Source: Alistipes sp. ZOR0009 (lineage in GTDB: Bacteria; Bacteroidota; Bacteroidia; Bacteroidales; ZOR0009). Taken from it: a DNA stretch of 64,000 nt. Shown here in pieces: positions 51,879 through 61,255 of the stretch; position 1 is the stretch's first letter; each line of letters starts with the position of its first letter. The position numbers were made by a program, and so were the translations under genes. The notes below the pieces were generated by a model. The model was not told where the DNA came from. It ran no database searches and saw nothing but the letters and a program-made list of their open reading frames with translations. The DNA lies in NCBI RefSeq assembly GCF_000798815.1, contig NZ_JTLD01000025.1, positions 1-64,000 on the forward strand, given 5' to 3'.

Positions 51879-54791
51879 ATGAAATTACGTTCTTTTCTAG
51901 TCGCTGTATTGCTTGCTGCCCCAGGTTGGGTTTTTAGCCAGCAGTTTTCTCCGGCTTCTTTTGTTAATCCCTTTATTGGAACAGGGGGGCACGGTCATAC
52001 CTATCCGGGTGCAATTGCTCCTTTTGGGATGGTTCAACTAAGTCCTGATACTCGGCTTACTGGTTGGGATGGCTGTTCGGGCTACCATTTCTCCGACTCG
52101 GTGGTCTACGGCTTTTCGCATACCCACCTAAGTGGTACCGGAGTCTCCGATTACTGCGATGTACTGTTGATGCCCACCGTTGGCAAGGCAGTTTTTAGCA
52201 ACACAGAGTACAGCTCTTCCTTCCGTAAGTCGTCCGAAAAGGCAGAACCTGGCTACTATACAGTTTTTTTAGATAAGCCTCAGGTAAAAGCCGAGCTTAC
52301 TGCACTGCCACGTGTAGGGGTTCATCGCTATACCTTCCCGGCGACCAAAAATGCCAATATCCTTCTCGATTTGGAGCATCGCGACGAGGTTACCGACTCG
52401 TGGATTGAGGTGGTTAGCAATACGGAGGTTCGTGGCTTTCGTAGATCGAAGGCTTGGGCTAATAACCAGGTTATCTACTTCGTAATTCGTTTCTCAAAGC
52501 CCTTTGATGCGGCTACCTTCGATCCAAAGTCGAAGGCTACAGGCAAGGCTGGCAAGTACCTAAAGTGCAACTTCGGCTTCCAAACCAAAAAAGGCGAACA
52601 GGTGGTGGCCAAGGTGGGCATATCGGCTGTTGACATGGATGGCGCAAAGGCCAACCTCGATGCCGAAATGAAGGGGCTTAGCTTTGATTCGGTGCGCAAG
52701 CAAACCTTTGCCAGCTGGAATCGCGAGCTGAGCAAAATAGAGGTTTCTGGAGGAACAAAGGATCAGCAAACCATATTCTACTCTGCGCTTTACCACTGCA
52801 TGTCGGTTCCAAACCTGTTTATGGATGTAGATGGAAGATACTTGGGTACCGATCATAAGATTCATAAGGCGGAAGGGTTTACGCCCTACACCATTTTCTC
52901 GTTGTGGGATACCTACAGAGCATACCACCCGCTGATGACCATAATCGAAACTCGCCGAACTAAAGATTTTATTAATACTTTCCTTTCGCACTATAAGAAT
53001 GGCGGTTTGCTTCCCGTTTGGGAGCTTGCCGGCAACGAAACGTTCTGCATGATTGGTTACCACTCTGTTCCCGTTATTGCTGATGCCTTTATTAAAGGGA
53101 TTAAGGGCTTTGACGAGAAGCTTGCTCTGGAGGCGATGCGTAATAGCGCCATGCAGGATCACTATGGGCTAAGCTGGTATCGTCAGCTGGGCTGTCTTCC
53201 TGGAGATAAGGAGTGGGAGGGCGTATCAAAGACCTTAGAGTATGCCTACGACGATTGGTGTATTGCCCAGATGGCAAAAAAAATGGGTAACACCGCCGTT
53301 TACAACGAGTATATTGCCCGCGCACAGTTCTACCAAAACCTTTTTGATCCTGAAACTGGGTTTATGCGCCCTCGCTTGAATGGTGGCTTTAAGACACCTT
53401 TCAATCCTACCGAGGTAGATTTTAATTTTACGGAGGCTAATAGCTGGCAGTACAGCTTCTACGTCCCACAGGATATTGCTGGATTGGTAAGGATGCATGG
53501 TGGTGCTGCTAAGTTTTCGAAGAAGCTGGATGAGCTTTTCTCAACCGAGCAAGATCTTAGCGGAAGACATCAATCTGACATTACCGGACTTATTGGGCAG
53601 TATGCGCATGGCAATGAGCCAAGCCACCACATGGCGTACCTCTACAACTTTGTGGGCGAACCTTGGAAGACGCAGCAGCGCGTGCGTCAGATTATGGACG
53701 AGATGTATACTACCAAGCCTGATGGCCTGATTGGTAACGAAGATTGCGGACAAATGAGCGCATGGATTGTCATGAGCGCGCTAGGATTCTATCCCGTGAC
53801 GCCAGGTACTACCGATTACATTATTGGGACTCCTTGGTTCTCGAAGGCTACCATCAACTTGGAGGATGGGAAAAAGTTTACCATTACAGCACCCCAGGTT
53901 GACTCGAAGAACTTCTACATAGCCAGTGCCACCTTAAACGGCAAGGCGTATACCAAGAGCTATATCGACCATTCCGATATCATGAAGGGCGGAAACCTTA
54001 GCTTTACCATGAGCGCAACGCCAAATAGGCAGTGGGGCGTAGGCAAAGGCAATGAGCCAGTAACGGCTATTGAGAGCTACAGCAGAACAATTATCCCGAA
54101 CATAAAGGCAAAGGCCAAAACCTTTGTTGATAGCACAACCATTACCCTGCATAGCACCGAGAAGGACGCAAAGATATACTATACGCTAAATGGTAGCGAT
54201 CCTCGTACAAATGGAATGCTATACGGACACCCAATTACCTTAGCCCGCAATACGCAGGTTAAGCTGGTGGCGGTTGTACCGGGTAAGGATACTAGCTTTG
54301 TTGTAGAAGGCAACTTCTATAAGGTTAGAAACGATCGTAAAATAACCATTGCTGCCAAGTATAGCGATCAGTATACCGCAGGAGGTCCATCAGGGTTGGT
54401 TGATGGAGTACGCGGAGAAAGCGATTTTCGTTTAGGTGGATGGCAGGGCTATCAGGGACAAGATTTTGTCGCTGTTGTAGACCTTCTTTCGGAGCAGCAG
54501 ATTAGCAAGCTTGCAGCAGGTCTGCTACAGGACACCCGCTCTTGGATCTTTATGCCACGCGATGTAGAGTTTTACGTGAGCAACGACAATGTGAACTTTA
54601 CGCAGGTGGCTAAGGTCGTTAATACTATTCCTGAAAACCAGGAAACAGCGCTTAAGGACTTTGCCGCTTCGGTAAACGTAAAAGCGCGCTACGTAAAGGT
54701 GGTTGCGCATAGCTACGGTATGCTACCTCAGTGGCATATTGGCGCGGGCTCGCCTGCCTACATCTTTATTGACGAAATTGTAATAGAGTAG
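51879..54791 (+). CDS. GH92 alpha-mannosidase with C-terminal CHB_HEX and F5/8 type C modules
   Basis: Exported exo-alpha-mannosidase that trims high-mannose N-glycans, calcium-dependent in the family. Signal peptide about 1-20 (MKLRSFLVAVLLAAPGWVFSQ). The GH92 catalytic part (about 24-740) opens with NPFIGTGGHGHTYPGAIAPFG, and includes the conserved GNEPSHHMAYLYNF and GNEDCGQMSAWIVMSALGFYPVTPGT blocks. A chitobiase C-terminal-type beta-sandwich (about 745-815, TLNGSDPRTNG) and a discoidin F5/8 carbohydrate-binding domain (about 820-970) follow. At 970 residues it is longer than a bare GH92. No SusCD or other glycosidase is nearby. Confidence 0.94.
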   Translation: MKLRSFLVAVLLAAPGWVFSQQFSPASFVNPFIGTGGHGHTYPGAIAPFGMVQLSPDTRLTGWDGCSGYHFSDSVVYGFSHTHLSGTGVSDYCDVLLMPTVGKAVFSNTEYSSSFRKSSEKAEPGYYTVFLDKPQVKAELTALPRVGVHRYTFPATKNANILLDLEHRDEVTDSWIEVVSNTEVRGFRRSKAWANNQVIYFVIRFSKPFDAATFDPKSKATGKAGKYLKCNFGFQTKKGEQVVAKVGISAVDMDGAKANLDAEMKGLSFDSVRKQTFASWNRELSKIEVSGGTKDQQTIFYSALYHCMSVPNLFMDVDGRYLGTDHKIHKAEGFTPYTIFSLWDTYRAYHPLMTIIETRRTKDFINTFLSHYKNGGLLPVWELAGNETFCMIGYHSVPVIADAFIKGIKGFDEKLALEAMRNSAMQDHYGLSWYRQLGCLPGDKEWEGVSKTLEYAYDDWCIAQMAKKMGNTAVYNEYIARAQFYQNLFDPETGFMRPRLNGGFKTPFNPTEVDFNFTEANSWQYSFYVPQDIAGLVRMHGGAAKFSKKLDELFSTEQDLSGRHQSDITGLIGQYAHGNEPSHHMAYLYNFVGEPWKTQQRVRQIMDEMYTTKPDGLIGNEDCGQMSAWIVMSALGFYPVTPGTTDYIIGTPWFSKATINLEDGKKFTITAPQVDSKNFYIASATLNGKAYTKSYIDHSDIMKGGNLSFTMSATPNRQWGVGKGNEPVTAIESYSRTIIPNIKAKAKTFVDSTTITLHSTEKDAKIYYTLNGSDPRTNGMLYGHPITLARNTQVKLVAVVPGKDTSFVVEGNFYKVRNDRKITIAAKYSDQYTAGGPSGLVDGVRGESDFRLGGWQGYQGQDFVAVVDLLSEQQISKLAAGLLQDTRSWIFMPRDVEFYVSNDNVNFTQVAKVVNTIPENQETALKDFAASVNVKARYVKVVAHSYGMLPQWHIGAGSPAYIFIDEIVIE

Positions 54792-54808
54792 CCAGTTCTA
54801 AAATAAGT

Positions 54809-54846
54809 AAAACCCACCCAAGCATTCGGCTCTGGGTGGGTTTTTT
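54809..54846 (+). terminator. Terminator of the GH92 gene
   Basis: AACCCACCCA (54811-54820) pairs with TGGGTGGGTT (54833-54842), loop of 12, followed by TTTT and GTATGCT. Confidence 0.9.
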
Positions 54847-54893
54847 GTATGCTTCAAAAGGAGCTTGCCTTTTGCTAAACGATCTTACTGCTT

Positions 54894-55880
54894 TTATAGC
54901 GTTATACGGTCTATCTCTTCAATCTCCTCCTTCGAGAAGGTTATATTTTCAAGCGACTTCAGGTTCTCAGCAATTTGCTCCACCCTGCTAGCCCCTATTA
55001 GTACGGAGGTAACCCTGTCGTCGTGCAGCTGCCAGCTGATGGCCATTTGAGCAATGGTTTGTCCTCGCTTAAGGGCAATCTCACGTAGCGCACGCACCTT
55101 CTCCATGGCAGGGGAAACCTCCTCTGTCTTTAGGTAGCCATGCGATTTTGCCGCGCGCGAGTCCTGTGGTATTCCATCAATATACTTATCGGTTAGCAAA
55201 CCTTGAGCCAGCGGCGAGAAGGTGATGGTTCCCATGCCGTGCTCCTTGTTGTAGCCTAAAATTTCCTGTTCGGGTTGGCGTAAAAGCAGCGAGTATTTCA
55301 GCTGATGAACAATAACTGGTACCCGTGCCTCGCTCAGGTAGCGCAGGATAACCTCAGCCGCTTCTGCAGGATACTTCGAGATGCCAATATAGAGCGCCTT
55401 TCCCTGCCGATAGATGGTTTCGAGTGCCGAAGCGGTCTCCTCCAACGGCGTGTTGGGATCGTATCGGTGGCTATAGAAGATATCGACATACTCGAGTCCC
55501 ATACGCTGCAAGCTTTCGTTACAGCTCTCGATAAGATATTTTCGTGAGCTGCCATCGCCGTAGGGGCCAGGCCACATTTCGTGTCCAGCCTTGGTGGAAA
55601 TGACCATCTCGTGACGTAAGTTCTGAAAATCTTTCCTTAGAATCCGGCCAAAAGTCTCCTCCGCAGCTCCAGCAGGAGGTCCGTAGTTGTTGGCAAGATC
55701 AAAATGGGTAATCCCCGCGTCAAAAGCGTATTGAACCATATTACGACATACACCAAAGTTGTCGGGTTCGCCAAAGTTATGCCATAGACCCAGCGAAAGT
55801 TCTGGAAGAACCAGCCCGCTGTTGCCCGTACGTCGGTAGCGCATGGCTTTGTAGCGATCTGGATTTGGTAAATAGCTCAT
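54894..55880 (-). CDS. Aldo/keto reductase (YghZ/GAP-reductase-like)
   Basis: A 328-residue NADPH-dependent TIM-barrel oxidoreductase. The active-site residues are visible: Asp in HFDLANNYG with the following catalytic Tyr, Lys in ISTKAGHEMW, and the YSHRYDPN motif in place of the His. Cofactor loop: FSPLAQGLLTDKY and GASRVEQIAENL. The long GPPAGAAEETFGRIL insertion after the catalytic Tyr is the YghZ-type signature (L-glyceraldehyde 3-phosphate reductase in E. coli), making a carbonyl-detoxifying role likely. Single minus-strand gene. Confidence 0.9.
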   Translation of the reverse strand: MSYLPNPDRYKAMRYRRTGNSGLVLPELSLGLWHNFGEPDNFGVCRNMVQYAFDAGITHFDLANNYGPPAGAAEETFGRILRKDFQNLRHEMVISTKAGHEMWPGPYGDGSSRKYLIESCNESLQRMGLEYVDIFYSHRYDPNTPLEETASALETIYRQGKALYIGISKYPAEAAEVILRYLSEARVPVIVHQLKYSLLLRQPEQEILGYNKEHGMGTITFSPLAQGLLTDKYIDGIPQDSRAAKSHGYLKTEEVSPAMEKVRALREIALKRGQTIAQMAISWQLHDDRVTSVLIGASRVEQIAENLKSLENITFSKEEIEEIDRITL

Positions 55881-56182
55881 GTGATTGTAATATTTAGTTA
55901 CCTCTTTAGATGCATAAGTAGCGAAAAAATTTCGGAAGCGCTGATAGTTTAAGATAATTTCTAATCCGATTAAGCGATACTCGTGCCTTCTGAAAGCATT
56001 CTGTTAGACCTTTTCTGTGATTTAACTTTTCTTTTATACTTAGTGAAATTGTGCTGAATAAAAGCCCCTTTTATATATGAAAAGCACGAATAGCATACTG
56101 GTATGGCCTTTTTGGTTGTATTGTTCTGTAACTTTTAAGAAGGGGGTGCGTCATACGTGCAAACAAAAGCAAACAGGCAATT
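55881..56182. other. Gene-free region between the aldo/keto reductase and the beta-barrel protein
   Basis: 302 bases, AT-rich. TAACTTTT (56129-56136), one base off a -7 box, may be part of the promoter of the plus-strand gene. No repeat or gene is visible. Confidence 0.55.
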
Positions 56183-58642
56183 ATGAAATCATCGTATTTA
56201 TTTAAATTTTTACTAACATTAGTTCTATTCATTGCTGTAGGACGTGTAAGTGCAGCTAATAGGGGAGTTATTTCGGGAAAGGTTATTGATAAGCTAAGTA
56301 ATCAGCCAATACCGTATGTGGCCGTAACATTGGGGGTGCTTCCAGATAGTACCGTAAAGAAAAGCGTGCTAACAGATGATCAAGGTAACTTTAAATTCGA
56401 AGAGATAGCCGAAGGAAAGTATGTTGTAAGCGCATACATGGTAGGATATGTACGTAAGCATTCCAAACCTATCATATGCAGGCAAACATCGGTTAAGGTA
56501 GACGATATTATACTAGAGAATACCATTATCAAGGAGGTTACCGTTGTAGGAAAAAGGCCGGAGATTGAGATGAAGGCAGACAGAACGGTTATGAATATTG
56601 AAAATACCGTTACAGCAGCTGCCGAGAATGCCTATGAGGTGCTACGTAAGGCTCCTGGGGTAAATATTGACAAGGATGACAAGATATCGCTTAAGGGTAA
56701 GGAGGGCGTACTGGTTACCATAAACGATAAGTCGACCTATCTTTCGGGCCAAGACTTAGCGAACTACCTGAAAACACTAAATGGAACAGAAATAGAAAAA
56801 GTTGAGCTTATAACAACTCCTCCTGCTCGTTATGAAGCAGCTGGTAACGTGGGAATCATCAATATTAAACTAAAAAAGAATAATAAGATTGGTATAAATG
56901 GCTCTACCAATGCAGGGATTCTTATAACCCGAAAAGTTGGAGGAAATGCAGGAATCAACTTAAATATGCGCCAAGGAAAGCTGAACACTTTTGCTTCGAT
57001 TAGCGGCAATAAAGGCTTTTACAAAAGCAAAAATATGGTTGATAAGAGGATAAATGGAGATACTGCTCAGATATATCAAAAAGTAAAATCGCTTGGCGAT
57101 TGGGGTAGCCTTAACTTTAGGGTAGGTGCAGACTATGATATCAACAAAAGACATACAATTGGCGTAATGGCTCGTTCTAACTTTTCGGAGGAGGATGGTG
57201 ACCAAACAACATTAACCAACCTGATCCTCAGAAATGGCGATTTGGGAAAGAGGCTAATCAGCAAAAATGAGGATGGCGAGCATAATAAAAACTTTTCCTA
57301 TAACCTAAACTATAAGTTTACCATTGATACCAGCGGAAGGTCATTAAATGTTGATGCAGATTACGTGCAGTATAGAAATAGGGGATACCAAAATGGCGAT
57401 ACCTACTACTATAATGGCGCTGGAGCTGAAATTTCTCATCCAGTATATATAAAAGACACAAAACCTTCTGACATTTATATAAAATCGTTCAGGGCTGATT
57501 ATGTACATCCTTTTTCTAAAATTGTAACCCTTGAAACAGGAGTAAAGGGAAGCTTGGTAAATAGCGATAACAATCTGAAGTCAGAGAAGATGGTCTTTCC
57601 TATGACTGACTACATAAATGATCTAGGCCGTTCTAACCACTTCAAGTACGAAGAAAGTATTTTGGCAGGATATGCCTCTATCGCCTACGAAAAGGCAGGA
57701 TGGAGCGTAAAAGGAGGTCTTAGAGCCGAACAAACATGGGGACGAGGAAATCAGGTTACTATCGGAACGATTAACAAGCGCAATAGCCTCGACTTTTTCC
57801 CTACATTCTATGTAATGAGAACCATTAACGAGAAGAATTCGCTTAGCTTTAGCTACAACCGACGTATCGATCGTCCAAGCTACAGCAAAATGAATCCGTT
57901 TGTATCGCGTATTGACGAATATACCTACCAAGAGGGTAATCCAAACCTTCGCGCTCAGTATACCGACAACATTGAAATCAACCACTCATGGGCAAATAGA
58001 ATATTTACAAGCATTAGCTACTCGCATACCAAGGATGTGCAAATGCAGGTTCTCGAAGAGGTTGATATTGTGAAGCCAGCCAACGGAGGAACCTCTGAAA
58101 ATGTGAAGGCAAGTAAGATAGTTGAGCGAAATATTAAGGATTTGAATGGATTTACATGCAATGTTAGCGCAAACTTTCAACCTTTTAAGTGGTACAGAAC
58201 CAACACCAATTTAACTGGAATGTACAACAGCTACAATAGGGGCGAAGGAAAATCGGGAAATAGCAAGCTTATGTACATGATATACTCGAGCAACAGCTTT
58301 ATACTTCCCAAATCGTATGTTTTTGAGGTGATGCTTAGATACAATAGTCCGATGGCCTACGGTATGATTGACCTGAAATCGCAAAGTTCTGTAAATATTG
58401 GGATACAAAAGAAGCTGCTTGCAGGTAAGATAACGCTAAAAGCTTCGGCCGACGATATCTTTAAGACAATGAACAGCCGTGCACGTGCAAATTACGATGG
58501 CATGAATCTGTACACCAAAAGCGAATGGACTAGCCAACGTATTAATCTATCCGTAGTTTACCGATTTGGTAGCAAGGATGTAAAGCAGGCTCGCCAACGA
58601 TCAACAAGCTCGGAGGAAGAGCAAAATAGAACCGGAAAGTAG
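56183..58642 (+). CDS. Outer membrane beta-barrel family protein (OMP_b-brl_3/TonB-like)
   Basis: An 819-residue exported protein. Signal peptide MKSSYLFKFLLTLVLFIAVGRVSA; then a CarboxypepD_reg-like domain (about 28-115, GVISGKVIDKLSNQPIPYVAVTL), a short plug-like domain (VTVVGKRPEIEMKADRTVMNIENT, APGVNIDKDDKISLKGKEGVLVTINDKSTYLSG) and a barrel of about 500 residues ending LSVVYRFG, followed by a charged tail that is Ser/Glu-rich. The family is related to TonB receptors but usually lacks a defined substrate. Single gene with terminator. Confidence 0.82.
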   Translation: MKSSYLFKFLLTLVLFIAVGRVSAANRGVISGKVIDKLSNQPIPYVAVTLGVLPDSTVKKSVLTDDQGNFKFEEIAEGKYVVSAYMVGYVRKHSKPIICRQTSVKVDDIILENTIIKEVTVVGKRPEIEMKADRTVMNIENTVTAAAENAYEVLRKAPGVNIDKDDKISLKGKEGVLVTINDKSTYLSGQDLANYLKTLNGTEIEKVELITTPPARYEAAGNVGIINIKLKKNNKIGINGSTNAGILITRKVGGNAGINLNMRQGKLNTFASISGNKGFYKSKNMVDKRINGDTAQIYQKVKSLGDWGSLNFRVGADYDINKRHTIGVMARSNFSEEDGDQTTLTNLILRNGDLGKRLISKNEDGEHNKNFSYNLNYKFTIDTSGRSLNVDADYVQYRNRGYQNGDTYYYNGAGAEISHPVYIKDTKPSDIYIKSFRADYVHPFSKIVTLETGVKGSLVNSDNNLKSEKMVFPMTDYINDLGRSNHFKYEESILAGYASIAYEKAGWSVKGGLRAEQTWGRGNQVTIGTINKRNSLDFFPTFYVMRTINEKNSLSFSYNRRIDRPSYSKMNPFVSRIDEYTYQEGNPNLRAQYTDNIEINHSWANRIFTSISYSHTKDVQMQVLEEVDIVKPANGGTSENVKASKIVERNIKDLNGFTCNVSANFQPFKWYRTNTNLTGMYNSYNRGEGKSGNSKLMYMIYSSNSFILPKSYVFEVMLRYNSPMAYGMIDLKSQSSVNIGIQKKLLAGKITLKASADDIFKTMNSRARANYDGMNLYTKSEWTSQRINLSVVYRFGSKDVKQARQRSTSSEEEQNRTGK

Positions 58643-58664
58643 TTTTTCATAGTTTACTGTTATG

Positions 58665-58706
58665 GAGGGCGGATTCAGATAGAGAGCTGAATTCGCCCTC
58701 TTTTTT
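58665..58706 (+). terminator. Terminator of the outer membrane protein gene
   Basis: GAGGGCGGATTCAG (58665-58678) pairs with CTGAATTCGCCCTC (58687-58700) with one mismatch, followed by TTTTTTGTATGCT. Confidence 0.9.
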
Positions 58707-58810
58707 GTATGCTTCTCTTATTAGACTAAAATGGAATAACGGTGATGCCATCCGCGAAAAATTATCCTTAAAATCGGGAGAGCCTCAAACAAAAGCATCT
58801 TTCTGGTGTT

Positions 58811-60451
58811 TTGGCAGGAGTTTCAATCCTAAAACGAACCATTTTGTACAGGTTTCAGTCAAAATTAGATTTAGACACCGAAGAGCGTAGGCTTCATTGT
58901 GATGCGTATAATCTGCTTTTAAAGGAATATCTGCAGGTTTTGCAGTCGGTTGTAGATCGTGAAAATGATTCGCAGGTTATTCGTCATCGCCAAAGAGGGA
59001 AGATGGTGGCTCGCGAGCGCATTTCGACCTTACTAGATGCCGATTCCTCATTTCTGGAGCTTTCTCCTCTTGCATCATATAACCAGTACGACAACCAATT
59101 TCCTTCGGCAGGAATTGTAACCGGCATCGGATACATTCATAAGCGGCTGGTGATGGTGATTGCCAACGATGCAACCGTTAAGGGGGGAACGTACATTAAG
59201 GAAACTATAAAAAAGCATTTACGAGCACAGGAGATTGCGCTTCAAAATGCTCTTCCATGCATATACTTAGTTGATAGCGGTGGTATATTTCTACCCGAGC
59301 AGGATAAGGTCTTTGCCGATAAGGATCATTTTGGCCGTTTTTTCTACAATCAGGCTCGCATGTCAGCACAAGGAATTCCTCAAATCAGCGTGGTGATGGG
59401 ATCGTGCACCGCTGGTGGCGCGTATGTGCCCGCAATGAGCGATGAGGTCATTATCGTGCGCAATCAGGGAACCATTTTTGTGGGAGGGCCGCCACTTGTA
59501 AAGGCTGCAACTGGCGAAGAGGTTACTCCCGAGGAGCTCGGAGGGGCGGTGGTTCATACTTCTATCTCGGGCGTGGCAGATCATATTGCTGAGGACGATA
59601 ACCACGCGCTTCAAATCTGTAGAAATATTGTTGAGACGTTTGCTTCCGCAGATATGCAGCCTAGTGATAGGGCTACACCTGTTGAACCCTTTTTCGATCA
59701 ACGCGAGCTGCTAAGTATTGCTCCAATAGATCTTCGCAAGCTGGTAGATCCGAGAGAAATTATAGCACGAATTGTAGATGGGAGCGAATTTCATGAGTTT
59801 AAGGAGGACTATGGAAAGACGCTGGTGGTTGGGTTTGCTCGTATTAACGGCTATAAGGTGGGAATACTGGCCAACTATGGGGTATTCTTTTCGGAGAGCG
59901 CCCTTAAAGGAGCTCATTTTGTGGAGCTGTGCGCATCCCGAAATATTCCGCTGATTTTTCTCCAAAATATAACTGGCTTTATCGTCGGTAAGCAGTATGA
60001 ACATGCCGGAATTGCGCGAGATGGTGCCAAGTTGATTAATGCGGTAGCTACTGCCAATGTTCCTAAGCTGACAGTTATAATCGGGGGGTCCTACGGCGCA
60101 GGAAACTATGCGATGGCGGGTCGTGCCTACGAACCAAACCTTTTGTTTACCTGGCCAAATGCTCGCATTTCGGTGATGGGAGGTGAGCAAGCTGCCAATG
60201 TGCTGCTAACCGTAAAGGAGCAGCAGCTGGTAAAGTCCGGTAAAACCTTGACAGATGCAGAAATTAAAAAGGTGAAGGACGAAATCTACGAAAAGTACGA
60301 GCACGAGGGTTCCCCATTATATAGTACCTCACGCTTATGGGACGATGGGATTATTAGCCCTACGGATACGCGTAAGGTTTTGAGCATTGGGCTTGAGATG
60401 GCGTATAACCGCCGATTTGAAGCAACCAAATTTGGAATATTTAGAATGTAA
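58811..60451 (+). CDS. Acyl-CoA carboxylase carboxyltransferase (methylcrotonyl-CoA carboxylase beta type)
   Basis: Transfers carboxyl from carboxybiotin to a branched acyl-CoA. The best-supported core, [23 protein letters not shown] through the C terminus, matches MccB closely: [41 protein letters not shown] and [27 protein letters not shown] are diagnostic. The length of 546 is normal. No ATG is available: the frame opens with TTG at 58811 (or TTG at 58844), so the exact start is uncertain. It begins an operon with a hydratase, biotin carboxylase and acyl-CoA dehydrogenase, as in leucine degradation. Confidence 0.9.
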   Translation: MAGVSILKRTILYRFQSKLDLDTEERRLHCDAYNLLLKEYLQVLQSVVDRENDSQVIRHRQRGKMVARERISTLLDADSSFLELSPLASYNQYDNQFPSAGIVTGIGYIHKRLVMVIANDATVKGGTYIKETIKKHLRAQEIALQNALPCIYLVDSGGIFLPEQDKVFADKDHFGRFFYNQARMSAQGIPQISVVMGSCTAGGAYVPAMSDEVIIVRNQGTIFVGGPPLVKAATGEEVTPEELGGAVVHTSISGVADHIAEDDNHALQICRNIVETFASADMQPSDRATPVEPFFDQRELLSIAPIDLRKLVDPREIIARIVDGSEFHEFKEDYGKTLVVGFARINGYKVGILANYGVFFSESALKGAHFVELCASRNIPLIFLQNITGFIVGKQYEHAGIARDGAKLINAVATANVPKLTVIIGGSYGAGNYAMAGRAYEPNLLFTWPNARISVMGGEQAANVLLTVKEQQLVKSGKTLTDAEIKKVKDEIYEKYEHEGSPLYSTSRLWDDGIISPTDTRKVLSIGLEMAYNRRFEATKFGIFRM

Positions 60452-60454
60452 GCT

Positions 60455-61255
60455 ATGGAACAAGGGAAGTACCTATATATAAAGGTAGATGTTGATGAAG
60501 ACACTACTACCATTCTATTTCGAAGGCCAGATGTTCGAAATGCCTTTAATTCTAAAATGATAAAAGAGATTACCTCTGCAGTTAAATTGGCAGATAGCCT
60601 TTTTCTTGTATTCCGAGGAGAAGGTAATGTCTTTTCAGCAGGAGCAGATGTAGACTATATGCGAAAAATTGCCCGAATGGGGTATGATGATAACCTAAAA
60701 GATGCCAAAATTTTGGCAAAGCTCTTTGAGGAGATCGCTAACTCCTCATGTATTACTATTTCGATGATACAAGGAGCGTCTATGGGTGGTGGAAATGGAA
60801 TTGTTGCTGCATCCGATTTCTCGATAGCGCTAAGAAATACGCTATTCTCCTTCAGCGAAGTTAAGCTGGGGCTTGTACCGGCAACCATCTCTCCGTACGT
60901 ACTTCAAAAGGTAGGAAGAGGTAAAGCGCTAGAACTATTTCTAACAGGTCGTCAATTTGATGCAGCAGAAGCGCACTCCATTGGGCTTGTTACAAAGGTA
61001 GCCGATCATAATAGTTTTGAGAATGATCTTATAACGCTAAAGGAGAAACTTCGTCAGAATTCGCCAGCAGCAATGCGTAGCGTAAAAAGGTTGCTGAGGA
61101 GCTTGGCAAGCAGCACTGAGGATATTTTAGAGATAACATCTTCTTTCATTGCTGATGCTCGCTCATCAATGGATGGACAGGAAGGCTTAGCTGCCTTTCT
61201 TGAAAAGCGAAGCCCTAGCTGGTTTAATGCAGAATCAAACGATAAAGGATGGTAA
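60455..61255 (+). CDS. Enoyl-CoA hydratase/isomerase (methylglutaconyl-CoA hydratase type)
   Basis: Hydrates methylglutaconyl-CoA to HMG-CoA in leucine breakdown, if the operon context is right. The 266-residue crotonase fold shows the oxyanion-hole motifs FSAGADVDY (near 65-73) and SMGGGNGIVAASDF, the family-specific EVKLGLVPATISPYVLQKVG, and a C-terminal helical trimerisation segment. The gap to the previous gene is 3 bases, and its stop overlaps the start of the next gene by seven bases, so translation is coupled. Confidence 0.9.
   Translation: MEQGKYLYIKVDVDEDTTTILFRRPDVRNAFNSKMIKEITSAVKLADSLFLVFRGEGNVFSAGADVDYMRKIARMGYDDNLKDAKILAKLFEEIANSSCITISMIQGASMGGGNGIVAASDFSIALRNTLFSFSEVKLGLVPATISPYVLQKVGRGKALELFLTGRQFDAAEAHSIGLVTKVADHNSFENDLITLKEKLRQNSPAAMRSVKRLLRSLASSTEDILEITSSFIADARSSMDGQEGLAAFLEKRSPSWFNAESNDKGW

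Noticed and set aside
52560-53162. A 200-codon minus-strand frame inside the GH92 gene
   Set aside because: It is complementary to conserved GH92 coding sequence and has no domain signal.
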